Made by a program: the position numbers and the translations under genes. A stretch of 64,000 nucleotides of DNA from assembly GCA_022822405.1 (NCBI GenBank), contig JAJEBT010000212.1, positions 1-64,000 of the forward strand. Direction: 5' to 3'. This DNA is from Alphaproteobacteria bacterium. Lineage in GTDB: Bacteria; Pseudomonadota; Alphaproteobacteria; MPNO01; UBA830. The notes under the pieces are model-generated. The model was not told the DNA's origin and searched no databases. It saw only the letters and a list, made by a program, of their open reading frames with translations. Shown here one piece after another: positions 36,481 to 44,874 of this stretch; position 1 is the first letter of the stretch; every line of letters starts with the position of its first letter.

Positions 36481-36610
36481 ACCGCATCACCCGCGACGCC
36501 GACCTCCGCTCGGCCGCCTCGATGCTGCCGCCCGGCGGCCGGCTGGTGACGATCACTTCGGCCCATTGCGCGCCGGGCGACACCGTCGGCCGCCTCGATC
36601 CGCCGGCCCG
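36463..36610 (+). pseudogene. Strawberry-notch-type methylase/helicase fragment
   Basis: Plus-strand frame reads SAASMLPPGGRLVTITSAH with CAPGD following, the conserved block of the methyltransferase-like N-terminal domain of plasmid-borne strawberry-notch proteins. Only about 45 residues survive and the frame is cut on both sides. It suggests plasmid- or ICE-derived DNA at the left end of the pilus operon. Confidence 0.45.
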
Positions 36611-36923
36611 CTGCGCTCGGCGTGGTGCGAGCCGTCGATCACCACGCTGGCCTTTGTCGCCGTGTGCTTCGCGCGCTTGAGAATCGCCTCGGCCACGACT
36701 GCGTCTACCCCCGGTATGATGAGTAGACAGGTCTCTTCCACGCCTGCGATGTGTCAGGCGATATGCTCGCTGGTAAGCCGAGTACCGTGCATGGTCGCTG
36801 TCTCTTTGGACTCGCGCTGGGTACGCACGCCGTCTCACTATGCTCTGGGCTTTAGACCCGCGGTATTCCACGCCTCTTATGACGTAAACCGCAGCATGGG
36901 CCAACGATGCGAGAGGGTCGTCC
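36611..36923. other. Scrambled interval left of the pilus/secretion operon
   Basis: About 310 bp with no intact gene. A minus-strand stretch near 36600-36741 (LLIIPGVDAVVAEAILKRAK) looks coding but is unassigned and frameshifted. Confidence 0.4.
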
Positions 36924-37769
36924 TCAGTCTTCCCGGGTGATGGCGTCCAGCCACGGCTCGACATGCTCGATATCGCCGATGTGCCGGGCGGTGCGGCCGT
37001 CGGCGTTGCGCCACAGGATCAGCGGTACGCTGTTCACGCCCCATGAGCTGAATATCCGGTTGTTCGCGGCAATGGCACTCCTGCCGTCTCCTCCCGTCCT
37101 CTGCGGTCGCGGATCGAACCATGCCAGCGCCGGATCGGCGCTGGCTGCAATAGCTGTCGCTCTGTGCGCCGCCTTGGCGCCGAGGACCGCCACCGGAATC
37201 ACGCGAAGCCGCAGCCTGCCGGCAACCGCAGGCTGGGAAAGTCGCGCGACCGCGGACCGGGACCACGGGCAGGTCGGGTCCGCGAATACGACCGCCAGCG
37301 GCCCCGCCTTCCCGATCTTGAAGCCAAAAGCGTTCGCGGAACGCTGGAACCGCGCCTGGTCCGGAGTGCCGGACAGGCCGCGCGTCTTCTCCGGACCGGT
37401 TGGCCTTCCGTCTTCCGCGGCAGTGTTGGCCGCGGCGCCCGGCGACGCCGGGGCGGCATTGCCATCCGCTCTCGCATTGCCTCGCGCGCTTGCGATCTGC
37501 CGTCCGGTTACCAGCCTCGCGTCCGGCCCGTAGAGGAGGCCGGCGACGGCATGGCCGTCGGCCGTCAGGTAGACGCTGTAGCTGTCGCCCGTTGCCGGCT
37601 CGACGAGGTAGCCGGCCAATCCGCCGCGCTCCCCGAGCGCCACGACCCGGGCGCCTCCGGCGCGCAGCGCGGCGATCATCGGCGATTCCCCGGTATCCGC
37701 TCCGTGGACCGGAAGCGCCGAAGCGGCAGAGGCAAGAATCGCCGCCAGCGCGGCCGCAGTTCGCCTCAT
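36924..37769 (-). CDS. Periplasmic DsbC/DsbG-like thioredoxin-fold protein with CPWS
   Basis: 281 residues with a Sec signal peptide (residues 1 to about 23, ending ALPVHGA). An Ala/Gly-rich linker leads to a thioredoxin fold with ADPTCPWS (C167 to S170) and the cis-Pro loop NSVPLIL. The usual second cysteine of CPxC is Ser, which leaves a single reactive Cys: it could still form or trap mixed disulfides but not do a normal two-Cys cycle. Some conjugation systems carry a DsbC-like protein (such as TrbB) for pilin or core assembly. ATGA overlap with the upstream TcpQ-like gene makes this the last gene of the operon. Confidence 0.75.
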   Translation of the reverse strand: MRRTAAALAAILASAASALPVHGADTGESPMIAALRAGGARVVALGERGGLAGYLVEPATGDSYSVYLTADGHAVAGLLYGPDARLVTGRQIASARGNARADGNAAPASPGAAANTAAEDGRPTGPEKTRGLSGTPDQARFQRSANAFGFKIGKAGPLAVVFADPTCPWSRSAVARLSQPAVAGRLRLRVIPVAVLGAKAAHRATAIAASADPALAWFDPRPQRTGGDGRSAIAANNRIFSSWGVNSVPLILWRNADGRTARHIGDIEHVEPWLDAITRED

Positions 37770-38362
37770 CGTTCCTCTCCGCCGCGCGTCGGCCGATGGG
37801 TCACCGCAAGCGACGCGCCGTCGGGCGAGAGTTCGCCCGCCGGAGGTTCCGGAAGGTGCGAGAGTCCGAAGAAGAGCGTGCGCACGACGTCGGCGAAACT
37901 TCCCTCGAAAACCCGGCTCCGGTGCACCCGGTAGCGGCGGTCCGTGAGAAACAGGATCTCGACCCCGGCCCGCGCGCCCCAGCGCGCGAGAATGTCCGCA
38001 AGCGTCTCCCCAGCCTCGATCCGCCAGCTCGCGCGTCCGCTGCGGCCGCTCACGAACTCGGCGTCGGCCGGGTCCAGCCCCGCGGGGCGGACATGGATCT
38101 CGTCGCCGTGGCGCACATGGTCCAGCCCCTCACCATGGAGGAGGCTTTCCCAGTTCCCGTAACTGCGCGGGATCCGGCGCCCCGTGTCGACGCGGCGGTC
38201 GAACCGCACCGTCAGCGGCTTCGGAACAAGCCGCTGCAGCACAGGGCCGAGCGCGGCGGGGTCGCCGTGTTCGGGCATGGCGAAGCTCGGCCGCGGTCCG
38301 GGCGGGGGGATGTAGCGGAACGCCGCTCCGGCATCAGCCGCGGCGAACGTGGCGGCCAGCAT
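37766..38362 (-). CDS. TcpQ/PilL-like periplasmic pilus assembly protein
   Basis: 198 residues. The C-terminal half (SWRIEAGETLADILARWGARAG to the RVFEGSFADVV block) is the TcpQ/PilL C-terminal domain, which in type IVb pili binds and stabilises the outer-membrane secretin. The N-terminus has a short hydrophobic stretch (MLAATFAAADAGAA), so the export signal may be cut short or begin at a non-standard codon upstream. The ATG at 38362 overlaps the icmT stop (TGATG). Confidence 0.7.
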   Translation of the reverse strand: MLAATFAAADAGAAFRYIPPPGPRPSFAMPEHGDPAALGPVLQRLVPKPLTVRFDRRVDTGRRIPRSYGNWESLLHGEGLDHVRHGDEIHVRPAGLDPADAEFVSGRSGRASWRIEAGETLADILARWGARAGVEILFLTDRRYRVHRSRVFEGSFADVVRTLFFGLSHLPEPPAGELSPDGASLAVTHRPTRGGEER

Positions 38363-38637
38363 CAGCCAAAATCCACAAAACGCCGCACATGTCGAAAATG
38401 AAGCGCCGGCCGGCGTCCCGCGGCGCGGGCGCGTAGCGCGCGCAACGCCGCCTGCGGGCGGTATCCGCGCGCCTCCGCAAGGCGGAACGCGATCATGCCT
38501 GCGGCCGCAAGCGCGGTCGTCCACCAGGCCGGCACGAATATCCAGAGCACCAGCAGCACCAGCAGCCGCGCGTCGAGCCAGTAGAGGCGGACGGGACGCA
38601 TGGTGTCGCGCCAGGCTATCGTTGCGGGATCGATCAT
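38362..38637 (-). CDS. traK: IcmT/TraK family secretion protein
   Basis: 91 residues with one or two N-terminal transmembrane helices (LLVLLVLWIFVPAWWTTAL) after WRDTMRPVRLYWLDAR, and a basic cytoplasmic tail (ALRALRARAAGRRPALH). This is the size and pattern of IcmT in Legionella and TraK in IncI plasmids. It starts 15 bp after the dotB stop. Confidence 0.75.
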   Translation of the reverse strand: MIDPATIAWRDTMRPVRLYWLDARLLVLLVLWIFVPAWWTTALAAAGMIAFRLAEARGYRPQAALRALRARAAGRRPALHFRHVRRFVDFG

Positions 38638-38652
38638 GTGGGCGTGTCCTTG

Positions 38653-39810
38653 TCATTCCGGGGGGATGCCCCCGTGTTTCGGGAGCGGAACTCGCTCGGC
38701 CGCCGGCGCGGCCGCGCCGGCCCGGATGCGTCGAAGATCCGCGGCTCCGAGGCGACCCTCCCGGAACGCCCGCTCGGCCGAAGCCGCGAGATCGTTTCCG
38801 GTGCACGCCAGCGCCCGCGCGATCCGCGTCGGCCAGCGTGCCGGGGGCATCCCGAGAAGCGCGGCCTTGAGCGCGCCGTCGAACACCAGCCATTCCCGGA
38901 CGGCGGTGCGCCCGCCGCGGGGATCGGGAACCAGGAGCTGCGTGACCGCGATGTTCATCGCATCGATCAGCGCCGCGCCGCGCTCGTCGCGCTCGTGGGC
39001 AGGAAACTCCGCCAGCAGCCGCCGGATCGTCGCCGCGACCCCGATGGTGTGCGCCGTGGAAAACACCGCTATGCCGTAATCCGCGGCCCGGAGGACGGCC
39101 TCGACGGTCTCGCGGTCGCGCGCCTCGCCGACGATCACCGCCGCCGGCCGCCGGCGGAGGCTCGAACGGAGCCCGTCGGCAAAGCTCGGGAAATGCCGTG
39201 GAATCTCGGACGAGGACATCATCGCCGCGTCGCCGCCGATGCCGTCAAAGACGAACTCGATCGGCGCCTCGTAGGACTGTATTCGCCCGGCCCCGCGCTC
39301 GAGAAGCCGCCGTGTGCCGGCCGCGAGCAGCGTCGACTTGCCGGAGCCGGGAATGCCGGTGACCAGAGTCAGGCCGCGGCACGCGTCCCACGCCGAGACG
39401 ATCTCGGGTTCGATCCCGAGATCATCCATCGACGGCGGCCTTCCCGGCAGCACGCGCATCGTGATGTTGATCCCGAAACCGCCGGCGACCAGCACCGGGG
39501 CAAGGTTGCAGCGGAACCGGTGATGGAGGCCGCGTCCGCAGGCGACCGCGTGGGAGCAATCGATCGCGCGCCCGGACCGCAGGATCCCGTCGCCGGTGCC
39601 GCCGAATATCCGCTCCACGAGCTGTCCCATCGCGATGCCGTCAAGGCGTGTCGCGGTCGCCTGCCAGAGCACGCCGTCGATCTCGACAAACACCGGGCTG
39701 CCGGTCTGGAAGGAGACATCCGACGCCCGCTGTACCGCCGCCCACGTCAGAAGCCCGTCGAGCCGGTCGGGCTCGAACTGGGCGAGGCCGTCGGGCGCGA
39801 GAGCCGTCAC
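38653..39810 (-). CDS. dotB: Type IVb secretion ATPase DotB/TraJ
   Basis: 385 residues from GTG 39810. A PilT/VirB11-class hexameric ATPase with Walker A GIPGSGKST (152-160), Asp box YEAPIEFVF, Walker B AAVIVGEARDRET and His box FSTAHTIG. It powers assembly or substrate handling of the Dot/Icm-type machine and is distinct from the pilus ATPase PilQ encoded 7 kb upstream in the same operon. GTGA overlap with dotC. Confidence 0.87.
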   Translation of the reverse strand: MTALAPDGLAQFEPDRLDGLLTWAAVQRASDVSFQTGSPVFVEIDGVLWQATATRLDGIAMGQLVERIFGGTGDGILRSGRAIDCSHAVACGRGLHHRFRCNLAPVLVAGGFGINITMRVLPGRPPSMDDLGIEPEIVSAWDACRGLTLVTGIPGSGKSTLLAAGTRRLLERGAGRIQSYEAPIEFVFDGIGGDAAMMSSSEIPRHFPSFADGLRSSLRRRPAAVIVGEARDRETVEAVLRAADYGIAVFSTAHTIGVAATIRRLLAEFPAHERDERGAALIDAMNIAVTQLLVPDPRGGRTAVREWLVFDGALKAALLGMPPARWPTRIARALACTGNDLAASAERAFREGRLGAADLRRIRAGAAAPAAERVPLPKHGGIPPE

Positions 39811-40622
39811 CGCGGATCTCCGTCCGCGAGCGGCGTCCACTGCGCGGGGTCGGGGTCGAGGCGCGCTTCCGCTTGGATTGCTGCCAGCGCCTCGCCGATC
39901 CGCATTGTCCGGCCGCCGCCGCTGACGGAGACGCGCTCGACGGTAATTTCCGGCGCCGACGCCATCCGCGCCAGATGCAGGCGGCGCCACAGGATCACCC
40001 CTTCGAATGTCCGGTTCAGGCGGTCGAGATCGGCTGCGAAGATGTCGTCCGCGAGCGCCTCCCCGCGTTTCCAGCCCTCTTCGAGCCACTGCCGCCACGC
40101 CCCCTCCTCGCCGGCGCTCCGCGGGAACAGCACCGTGGCCGGGGGATCGGGCGCCGGCCACGCGCGGAGCAGGAAGTCGCGCCAGTGCGGCGGCGCGCTC
40201 ACCAGCCGCCCGGGTTCGAGGATGCGGATCACCCGGCGCGCCCGTGCCGCCCGCGCGCCGTCCCTGTCGAGGCGGAAGGCGCGCTCCGTCCGGCCCGCGA
40301 CCGGGGGCATCACCGTGAAGCCGTCCACCTCCAGCATCAGCTCGCGGAAACGGTAGACCCGGGAGAGCTGGGCGGCGAGACGCTCCACCATCGCGGAGAT
40401 CTCGGCGCCGCGCCGCGCGAGGCCGGCACGGGCGGCGAACGCCAGCGCCGCGGTCCGCATCGCGGCATGCCGCTTGTCTTCCGCGATCCCGGCGCCCGCT
40501 TCGCGCTGCGGTGTCATCTCGAGAAGCGCATCGAGCGTTGGCGGGCCGCTGTCTCCGGCAAGCGCCGGAAACGCGGCGAAGAGCGCAGCCGCGGCTGCAG
40601 CCGCCATCAGGCGGGAGGTCAT
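39807..40622 (-). CDS. dotC: Type IVb secretion core protein DotC/TraI
   Basis: 271 residues with a signal peptide (MTSRLMAAAAAAALFAAF). The family motif LDRLNRTFEGVILWRRLHLARMASAP (trimmed here to its key words RTFEGVILWRRL) and the FRLDRDGARAARARRVIRIL region match DotC, an outer-membrane core lipoprotein that helps place DotH. No lipobox cysteine is evident near the signal, unlike classical DotC. ATGA overlap with dotD. Confidence 0.8.
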   Translation of the reverse strand: MTSRLMAAAAAAALFAAFPALAGDSGPPTLDALLEMTPQREAGAGIAEDKRHAAMRTAALAFAARAGLARRGAEISAMVERLAAQLSRVYRFRELMLEVDGFTVMPPVAGRTERAFRLDRDGARAARARRVIRILEPGRLVSAPPHWRDFLLRAWPAPDPPATVLFPRSAGEEGAWRQWLEEGWKRGEALADDIFAADLDRLNRTFEGVILWRRLHLARMASAPEITVERVSVSGGGRTMRIGEALAAIQAEARLDPDPAQWTPLADGDPR

Positions 40623-41110
40623 GATGCCGTTCCGGACGGCGGCAGCCAGTCGAGTTGGATCTGCCGCCGGTCGGCATCGACGGTCAGCAGGGCGTACGTG
40701 CCGGCCTGGAGGCCGGCATCGCGAAGGAGATCGATGAGGCGCCGGCTCTGCCCGCCGACGGCGACGATGACCGGCCGTGCCGGCGTTGCTCCCGCGGTCC
40801 CGAACCGGTAGCCGGCGAACCCGGCAAGCTTCCCGGCGAGAGATTCCAGGGGTCCGATCCAGTCGAGGGTCACCCGCTGCAAAAGCGCCGGCGGGACCAC
40901 GCGCGGCGCCGGCGCGGGCTCTTCCGGCGTTGCGCCGGTGCGGATGCGCGCCAGCGCGGCGAGCGCCGTTTCGGCCCGTACCGCCGCCTCGACCAGGCGC
41001 AACTCGGCGACGTCCGGAGTCGCCGGCGGCGGCGGGGCTTCCCGGGGCGAGACGATGCAGCCCGGGACGAGGATGGCGGCGGCCAGCGCCGCCGCGCGCA
41101 GGCCCGTCAC
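40619..41110 (-). CDS. dotD: Type IVb secretion lipoprotein DotD/TraH
   Basis: 163 residues from GTG 41110. A lipobox ILVPGC puts the lipid-bearing Cys at residue 18. The C-terminal domain (VTLDWIGPLESLAGKLA, GYRFGTAG, LIDLLRDAGLQAGTYA) matches DotD, which has a secretin-N0-like fold and forms the outer-membrane core with DotC and DotH. GTGA overlap with the upstream peptidase fusion. Confidence 0.83.
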   Translation of the reverse strand: MTGLRAAALAAAILVPGCIVSPREAPPPPATPDVAELRLVEAAVRAETALAALARIRTGATPEEPAPAPRVVPPALLQRVTLDWIGPLESLAGKLAGFAGYRFGTAGATPARPVIVAVGGQSRRLIDLLRDAGLQAGTYALLTVDADRRQIQLDWLPPSGTAS

Positions 41111-42324
41111 GGCGCCGTCCCGGCGTCGCCGACGACGAGGTGGCGGTTGGCCCGGTGCGCGGTCGCGACGAGGGCGCGGCGGGTCGCGGGCGCGGCGAGA
41201 AGGAGGTCGACCGCGCCGAGAAACGTCCCCTCCATGCGCGCCTCCGCGTTGACGCTGAAAGCCTGCCGGGCCGTCCAGACGACCGACCAGCCGGCCCTTG
41301 CCGCCCATTCCCTGAGCACATCCTCAACGGTCCCGTGGACTCCGGGATCGACCGTCCACGGCCCGGATTCGGTCGCGCCCGTCTCCTGTTCGGCGTCGCG
41401 ATAGCGGAAGAAGACGATTGCGCCGTCCCGCCATTCCCATGCATAGCCGGTGCGTGTGGCGATGCGGTCGAGGAGTGCCGGGAGGGTGCCCCGGAACTGG
41501 ATCCTGAGCGGCGCCGGCGCCGGCAGATCCACCGCGCCGTCGGCGATGCGCGGCGGGCGGTCCTCGATCTCCACCGGCGCGGCGGCGAGCTCCGAGAGGC
41601 GTCCCGCCAGCGCTGCGAGCGTTGCCGGGCGTTCTTCGCGGAGCGCGAGCTCCTTCGTGGCGAGGTGCGCAGGCAGCGCGCGGGACGGTACCGGAGTCAA
41701 CCGGGTTGCCGGGATGCGGTCGTCATCAGGCGTCTGCGGTTCCGGAACGGCGGCGCCCGGGGCGTCGGCCCTGTCCGCAGCGGTCCCCGCGTGGGTGGGA
41801 TCTGCGCCGGAGGTCGCGGCCTTGCCGAGTCCGCCCGCTTCGACGATGCCGGCGTTGAGGCCGACGAACACCACCATCGCGCCTGCCGCCATTCCGGGAC
41901 CGAGCGGGCAGTAGCCGCGGCATACGGGCCGGCCGCGGCGGCGCTGCAGAAGGATGCGGTAGGCGAGAGCGAGAAGCGAGCCCAGCAACAGCGCCCAGCC
42001 GAGGCCGAGGGGGCCGAGCACGGCGCCGAAAGCTCCGAACATCATCGCATCGCCCGGGAATATCGGCCACTTGCGCCGCCGCCGGTGTGCGATGGCGATC
42101 GGGATCGCGACGATCGCGGCGCCGATTGCGGCGCCGGCCAGCGCTTCTCCGGCCGACCCTGGCGTGGTTACCCCGTCCGATGCGAGCAGAAGCCACAGGA
42201 GCCCGGCGCTCAGGAGGAGGGCCACATGGCCGGGCTCGACGGTCATGTGGCGCGCGTCGTTCACCGCGATCGCGGCCATCGCCGCCAGCACCGGCACCAT
42301 CAGAAAGAGATCATTGGCGTTCAT
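41107..42324 (-). CDS. Prepilin peptidase fused to STN and TcpQ-like periplasmic domains
   Basis: 405 residues. Residues 1-160 form a compact A24 aspartyl peptidase with four or more membrane helices and the catalytic aspartates D23 (NDARHMTVE) and D92 (PGDAMMFGAFG), which should process PilS and perhaps PilV. A Pro/Ala linker leads to a secretin-STN-like segment (about 235-310) and a TcpQ/PilL C-terminal domain (about 322-400, GTVEDVLREWAARAGWSV). In R64 these are two proteins, PilU and PilL. The fusion ties the peptidase to the secretin assembly. ATGA and GTGA overlaps join it to both neighbours. Confidence 0.8.
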   Translation of the reverse strand: MNANDLFLMVPVLAAMAAIAVNDARHMTVEPGHVALLLSAGLLWLLLASDGVTTPGSAGEALAGAAIGAAIVAIPIAIAHRRRRKWPIFPGDAMMFGAFGAVLGPLGLGWALLLGSLLALAYRILLQRRRGRPVCRGYCPLGPGMAAGAMVVFVGLNAGIVEAGGLGKAATSGADPTHAGTAADRADAPGAAVPEPQTPDDDRIPATRLTPVPSRALPAHLATKELALREERPATLAALAGRLSELAAAPVEIEDRPPRIADGAVDLPAPAPLRIQFRGTLPALLDRIATRTGYAWEWRDGAIVFFRYRDAEQETGATESGPWTVDPGVHGTVEDVLREWAARAGWSVVWTARQAFSVNAEARMEGTFLGAVDLLLAAPATRRALVATAHRANRHLVVGDAGTAP

Positions 42325-42692
42325 CGTTTTCCTTTCCCCGGGATCCGGGTTCCGCCGAAGGTTGTCCGAAGGAGCGGGCACCACGCCGCGATCGCGGCCT
42401 CGCGGCAGAGCGCGGGAGACAATGCTGCGGGAGGCATGCCGGTCCCGGCGCGCGCGCGGTTCCATGCCAGCAGCGCAATCTGGGCGTCGCGGAGTGCCGC
42501 GAGCCTCGCGATCTCGGCGCGCATGTCCTCGATCGCACCGAGAGCCCGCCGCTGCGCCGGCGCCGGTTCCGGATCCACGTGAGCTTCCTTGGCCCCGATG
42601 CCCTCGGCGTCCGCTGCCGGGGCCGGGCCGAGGACGGCGAGAGCGAGTGCCGCCGCGCCGCCCGCGCGGAGCATTCTCAGCATCCCGTGCAT
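42321..42692 (-). CDS. Small exported protein of the pilus operon
   Basis: 123 residues with a signal peptide (ALALAVLGPAPAADA) and a helical, charged body with two conserved-looking cysteines (ALCREAAIAAWCPLL). No family recognised. It could be a pilus accessory or a shortened PilT-like protein, but no transglycosylase motif is seen. It overlaps the second PilV by 16 bp and the peptidase fusion by 4 bp. Confidence 0.6.
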   Translation of the reverse strand: MHGMLRMLRAGGAAALALAVLGPAPAADAEGIGAKEAHVDPEPAPAQRRALGAIEDMRAEIARLAALRDAQIALLAWNRARAGTGMPPAALSPALCREAAIAAWCPLLRTTFGGTRIPGKGKR

Positions 42693-43801
42693 GAGCCTAC
42701 CCGGAGCGTGCTGAACCCCGCCTCCTGGGCCTCGATGCGCTGGCTGGCGCGGACGCTCCGGACCGTCGCCGACGATGCCGAAACGGTGCCCGCGGTGACG
42801 GTGCGGGCGGTGACGCCGGTGCTCTGGAGAGACGCGACCGTGGCGCTTCCGGAGGCGATCGCGCCGGCGGCGCCGATCGATGCCGCCGTCACCGCGCCGG
42901 TGGCGGTTATCGAAGCCGCCCGCACGTCTCCGGTAGCTGTGAGCGAAGCGCTTTCGACGGCCCCCGCGAACCGCGCGGCCCCCGCCCGCACTTCGCCCGC
43001 GATCGCGGCCGCGCCGGAGGTGCGCACCGCCTGTCCGACGATGAGGTCGCCGGTGACCGAGATGTCGCCGCCGATCTCGAGGTCGCCCGAGACCGCGAGG
43101 CTCCGGGTCTCGAATGCAGCAGCGTTGTTGATGTCGTGGCCGCCCATGTCGAGATCGGTTTCCATGCGGTTGGCCTCGGGAAAACCCGCGACCGGGACGC
43201 GGTAGAGCTGGCTGCCATAGACAGAGCCATGGTCGAAGCGGCGGAGAACCGCGAGGGCGCCCGCAGCCGGCGCGCCGGAGAAGACCGACTGGAAGCGCCG
43301 GATGTCGGCGCGGATCGCGGGACCGGCAAGGCGGGTCGGCGCGTCGGGCGCCACGAGACCGAGCCGGGCATCGCCACGGCTCTCGAGAAGGCCGGGCCAG
43401 GGGAGAGCGCCGTCGCCTGCGGGGACCGTTTCCGTGACGACGATGTCGAACGCGTCGCCGGCCGCAGCGTGTACCAGGATGCGATAGCCCCGTCCGAGCG
43501 CGTCGATGTCGGCGAATCCGTCGGCGAGCGCGCCCGCCGTTCGAAGGTCCGCCAGCGTCAACTCGAACGGCGCCGACCGGGCGCGGGCCAGGAGGTCCGG
43601 GAACTCGGCCGAGGCATAGCTTTTCACTGCCGCGGCGAGGGCAAGAACCTGGGTCGCGGCCAGCCGGGCGCGCCTGTCCTGGGTCCGTGACTCGAAGAAC
43701 GCGGCTGCTGCGAGGACCATCATGCCGAGAAGGCCGAGGGCGAGCAGCGAGCCGAAGAGGCCGAGGCCGCGGCGGTGCCGCACCCTCAGCATCCGAAACA
43801 C
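42677..43801 (-). CDS. pilV: PilV-like minor pilin / tip adhesin, copy 2
   Basis: 374 residues. A prepilin-type N-terminus (RRGLGLFGSLLALGLLG) is followed by a pilin domain and the shufflon-PilV hallmark NRMETDLDMGGHDINNA at about residue 214. Residues 230-355 are short Thr/Ala/Gly/Ser repeats (such as ITATGAVTAASIGAAG) that look like a beta-solenoid stalk. It ends in LRVGSCTGC, matching the end of the neighbouring paralogue. It overlaps the first copy by 16 bp. Confidence 0.83.
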   Translation of the reverse strand: MFRMLRVRHRRGLGLFGSLLALGLLGMMVLAAAAFFESRTQDRRARLAATQVLALAAAVKSYASAEFPDLLARARSAPFELTLADLRTAGALADGFADIDALGRGYRILVHAAAGDAFDIVVTETVPAGDGALPWPGLLESRGDARLGLVAPDAPTRLAGPAIRADIRRFQSVFSGAPAAGALAVLRRFDHGSVYGSQLYRVPVAGFPEANRMETDLDMGGHDINNAAAFETRSLAVSGDLEIGGDISVTGDLIVGQAVRTSGAAAIAGEVRAGAARFAGAVESASLTATGDVRAASITATGAVTAASIGAAGAIASGSATVASLQSTGVTARTVTAGTVSASSATVRSVRASQRIEAQEAGFSTLRVGSCTGC

Positions 43802-44874
43802 CTTCCGACGCGCATGGCGCCGTGGATCTCGGCATGCGGCCCGTAAATGCCCTGGAGGCTGGCGCTTCCGATGGAGAGGTCACCGGTCGAGGTCACGCTC
43901 TCCCCGTCGAGCCCGTCGACCGAGAGCGCGCCGGCAATCCCGGTGTCCGTCGACACCGCCAGCGTGGTTGCGGTGAGCGCTCCGGACGCCGCCATGGAGG
44001 CGGCTTCGAGCCGGCCCGTACTGCGGACGACACCCGCGCCGAGGGCGCCGGTGATGGCCTGGCCGACCACGAGCGCGCCAGTGACCGTGAGCCCCGAACT
44101 CGTGAGTTCGCCGGCGGCAAGCTCGGCCGCCGAAAGGTCCCGCGCCACGACGCTGCCCGACACCTCCGCGGAGGCGGCCGTGGCGCCCGCCGACCGCGCC
44201 GATCGCGCCGTGGCCGTGCCGCCGGCCGTGACAGCCCGTCCGCCGGCATCGAGCCCGGTTTCCATGCGGTTGAGCCACGGGCGCCCCGGCTGCGGACGCC
44301 GATGGAGGACGCGGTCGTCGAGCCGCACGCCCGCATCGGCGGTCACGTAGGCTGCGTCGCGAAGCAGCGGCCGGCCAAGTATGGTGTCGATGGTCGGCCT
44401 GTGCGCCTCGATCGCCGATCCCGGCCGGTGGGGTGCCGCGAGTTCCTCCAGCCCGTTGGCGAGAGCGCCGTTCTGCATCGCGGCGGCGAGGCCGTCATCG
44501 TCTGGTTCGAGAACGCCGAAGGCCATGGCGACGCCGTTGCCGTCTGTCATGATACCGACGGTGACGGCCCCGCCGATCCCCGCCGGGCCGGGAAGGCCGG
44601 GCGCGACGGTCCCGAGGGCGCGGAGTTCGGCCGGCGAGACCACGAATCCGGGAGCGGTGGCAAGGCGCGCCGAGAAGTCCCGCTCCTGGCTCACCCTGTG
44701 CGCGGCGAGGAACCATGCGGCGAAGACGCCGCCCGCGGCCTGCGCGCGGGCTTCGCGCCCGGCCCGGTGTTCGGCCGCGTAATGGAACGACAGCGCGGTT
44801 CCCGCGAAGGCCGCGAGGAGAAGCACGGCCACCAGCGCTCCGGCACCGCGGCAATGTCGGCGGGTGCGCATCAT
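43786..44874 (-). CDS. PilV-like minor pilin / tip adhesin, copy 1
   Basis: 362 residues. The N-terminus (GAGALVAVLLLAAFAGTALSF) is hydrophobic but lacks a clean G-F prepilin site. A diverged PilV marker LNRMETGLDAGGRAV is followed by a repeat-rich stalk (ASGALTATTLAVSTDTG) and the C-terminal RVGRCFGC. It differs enough from copy 2 in the N-terminal domain to suggest old duplication, with the C-terminal cysteine motif kept. ATGA overlap with pilS. Confidence 0.72.
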   Translation of the reverse strand: MMRTRRHCRGAGALVAVLLLAAFAGTALSFHYAAEHRAGREARAQAAGGVFAAWFLAAHRVSQERDFSARLATAPGFVVSPAELRALGTVAPGLPGPAGIGGAVTVGIMTDGNGVAMAFGVLEPDDDGLAAAMQNGALANGLEELAAPHRPGSAIEAHRPTIDTILGRPLLRDAAYVTADAGVRLDDRVLHRRPQPGRPWLNRMETGLDAGGRAVTAGGTATARSARSAGATAASAEVSGSVVARDLSAAELAAGELTSSGLTVTGALVVGQAITGALGAGVVRSTGRLEAASMAASGALTATTLAVSTDTGIAGALSVDGLDGESVTSTGDLSIGSASLQGIYGPHAEIHGAMRVGRCFGC

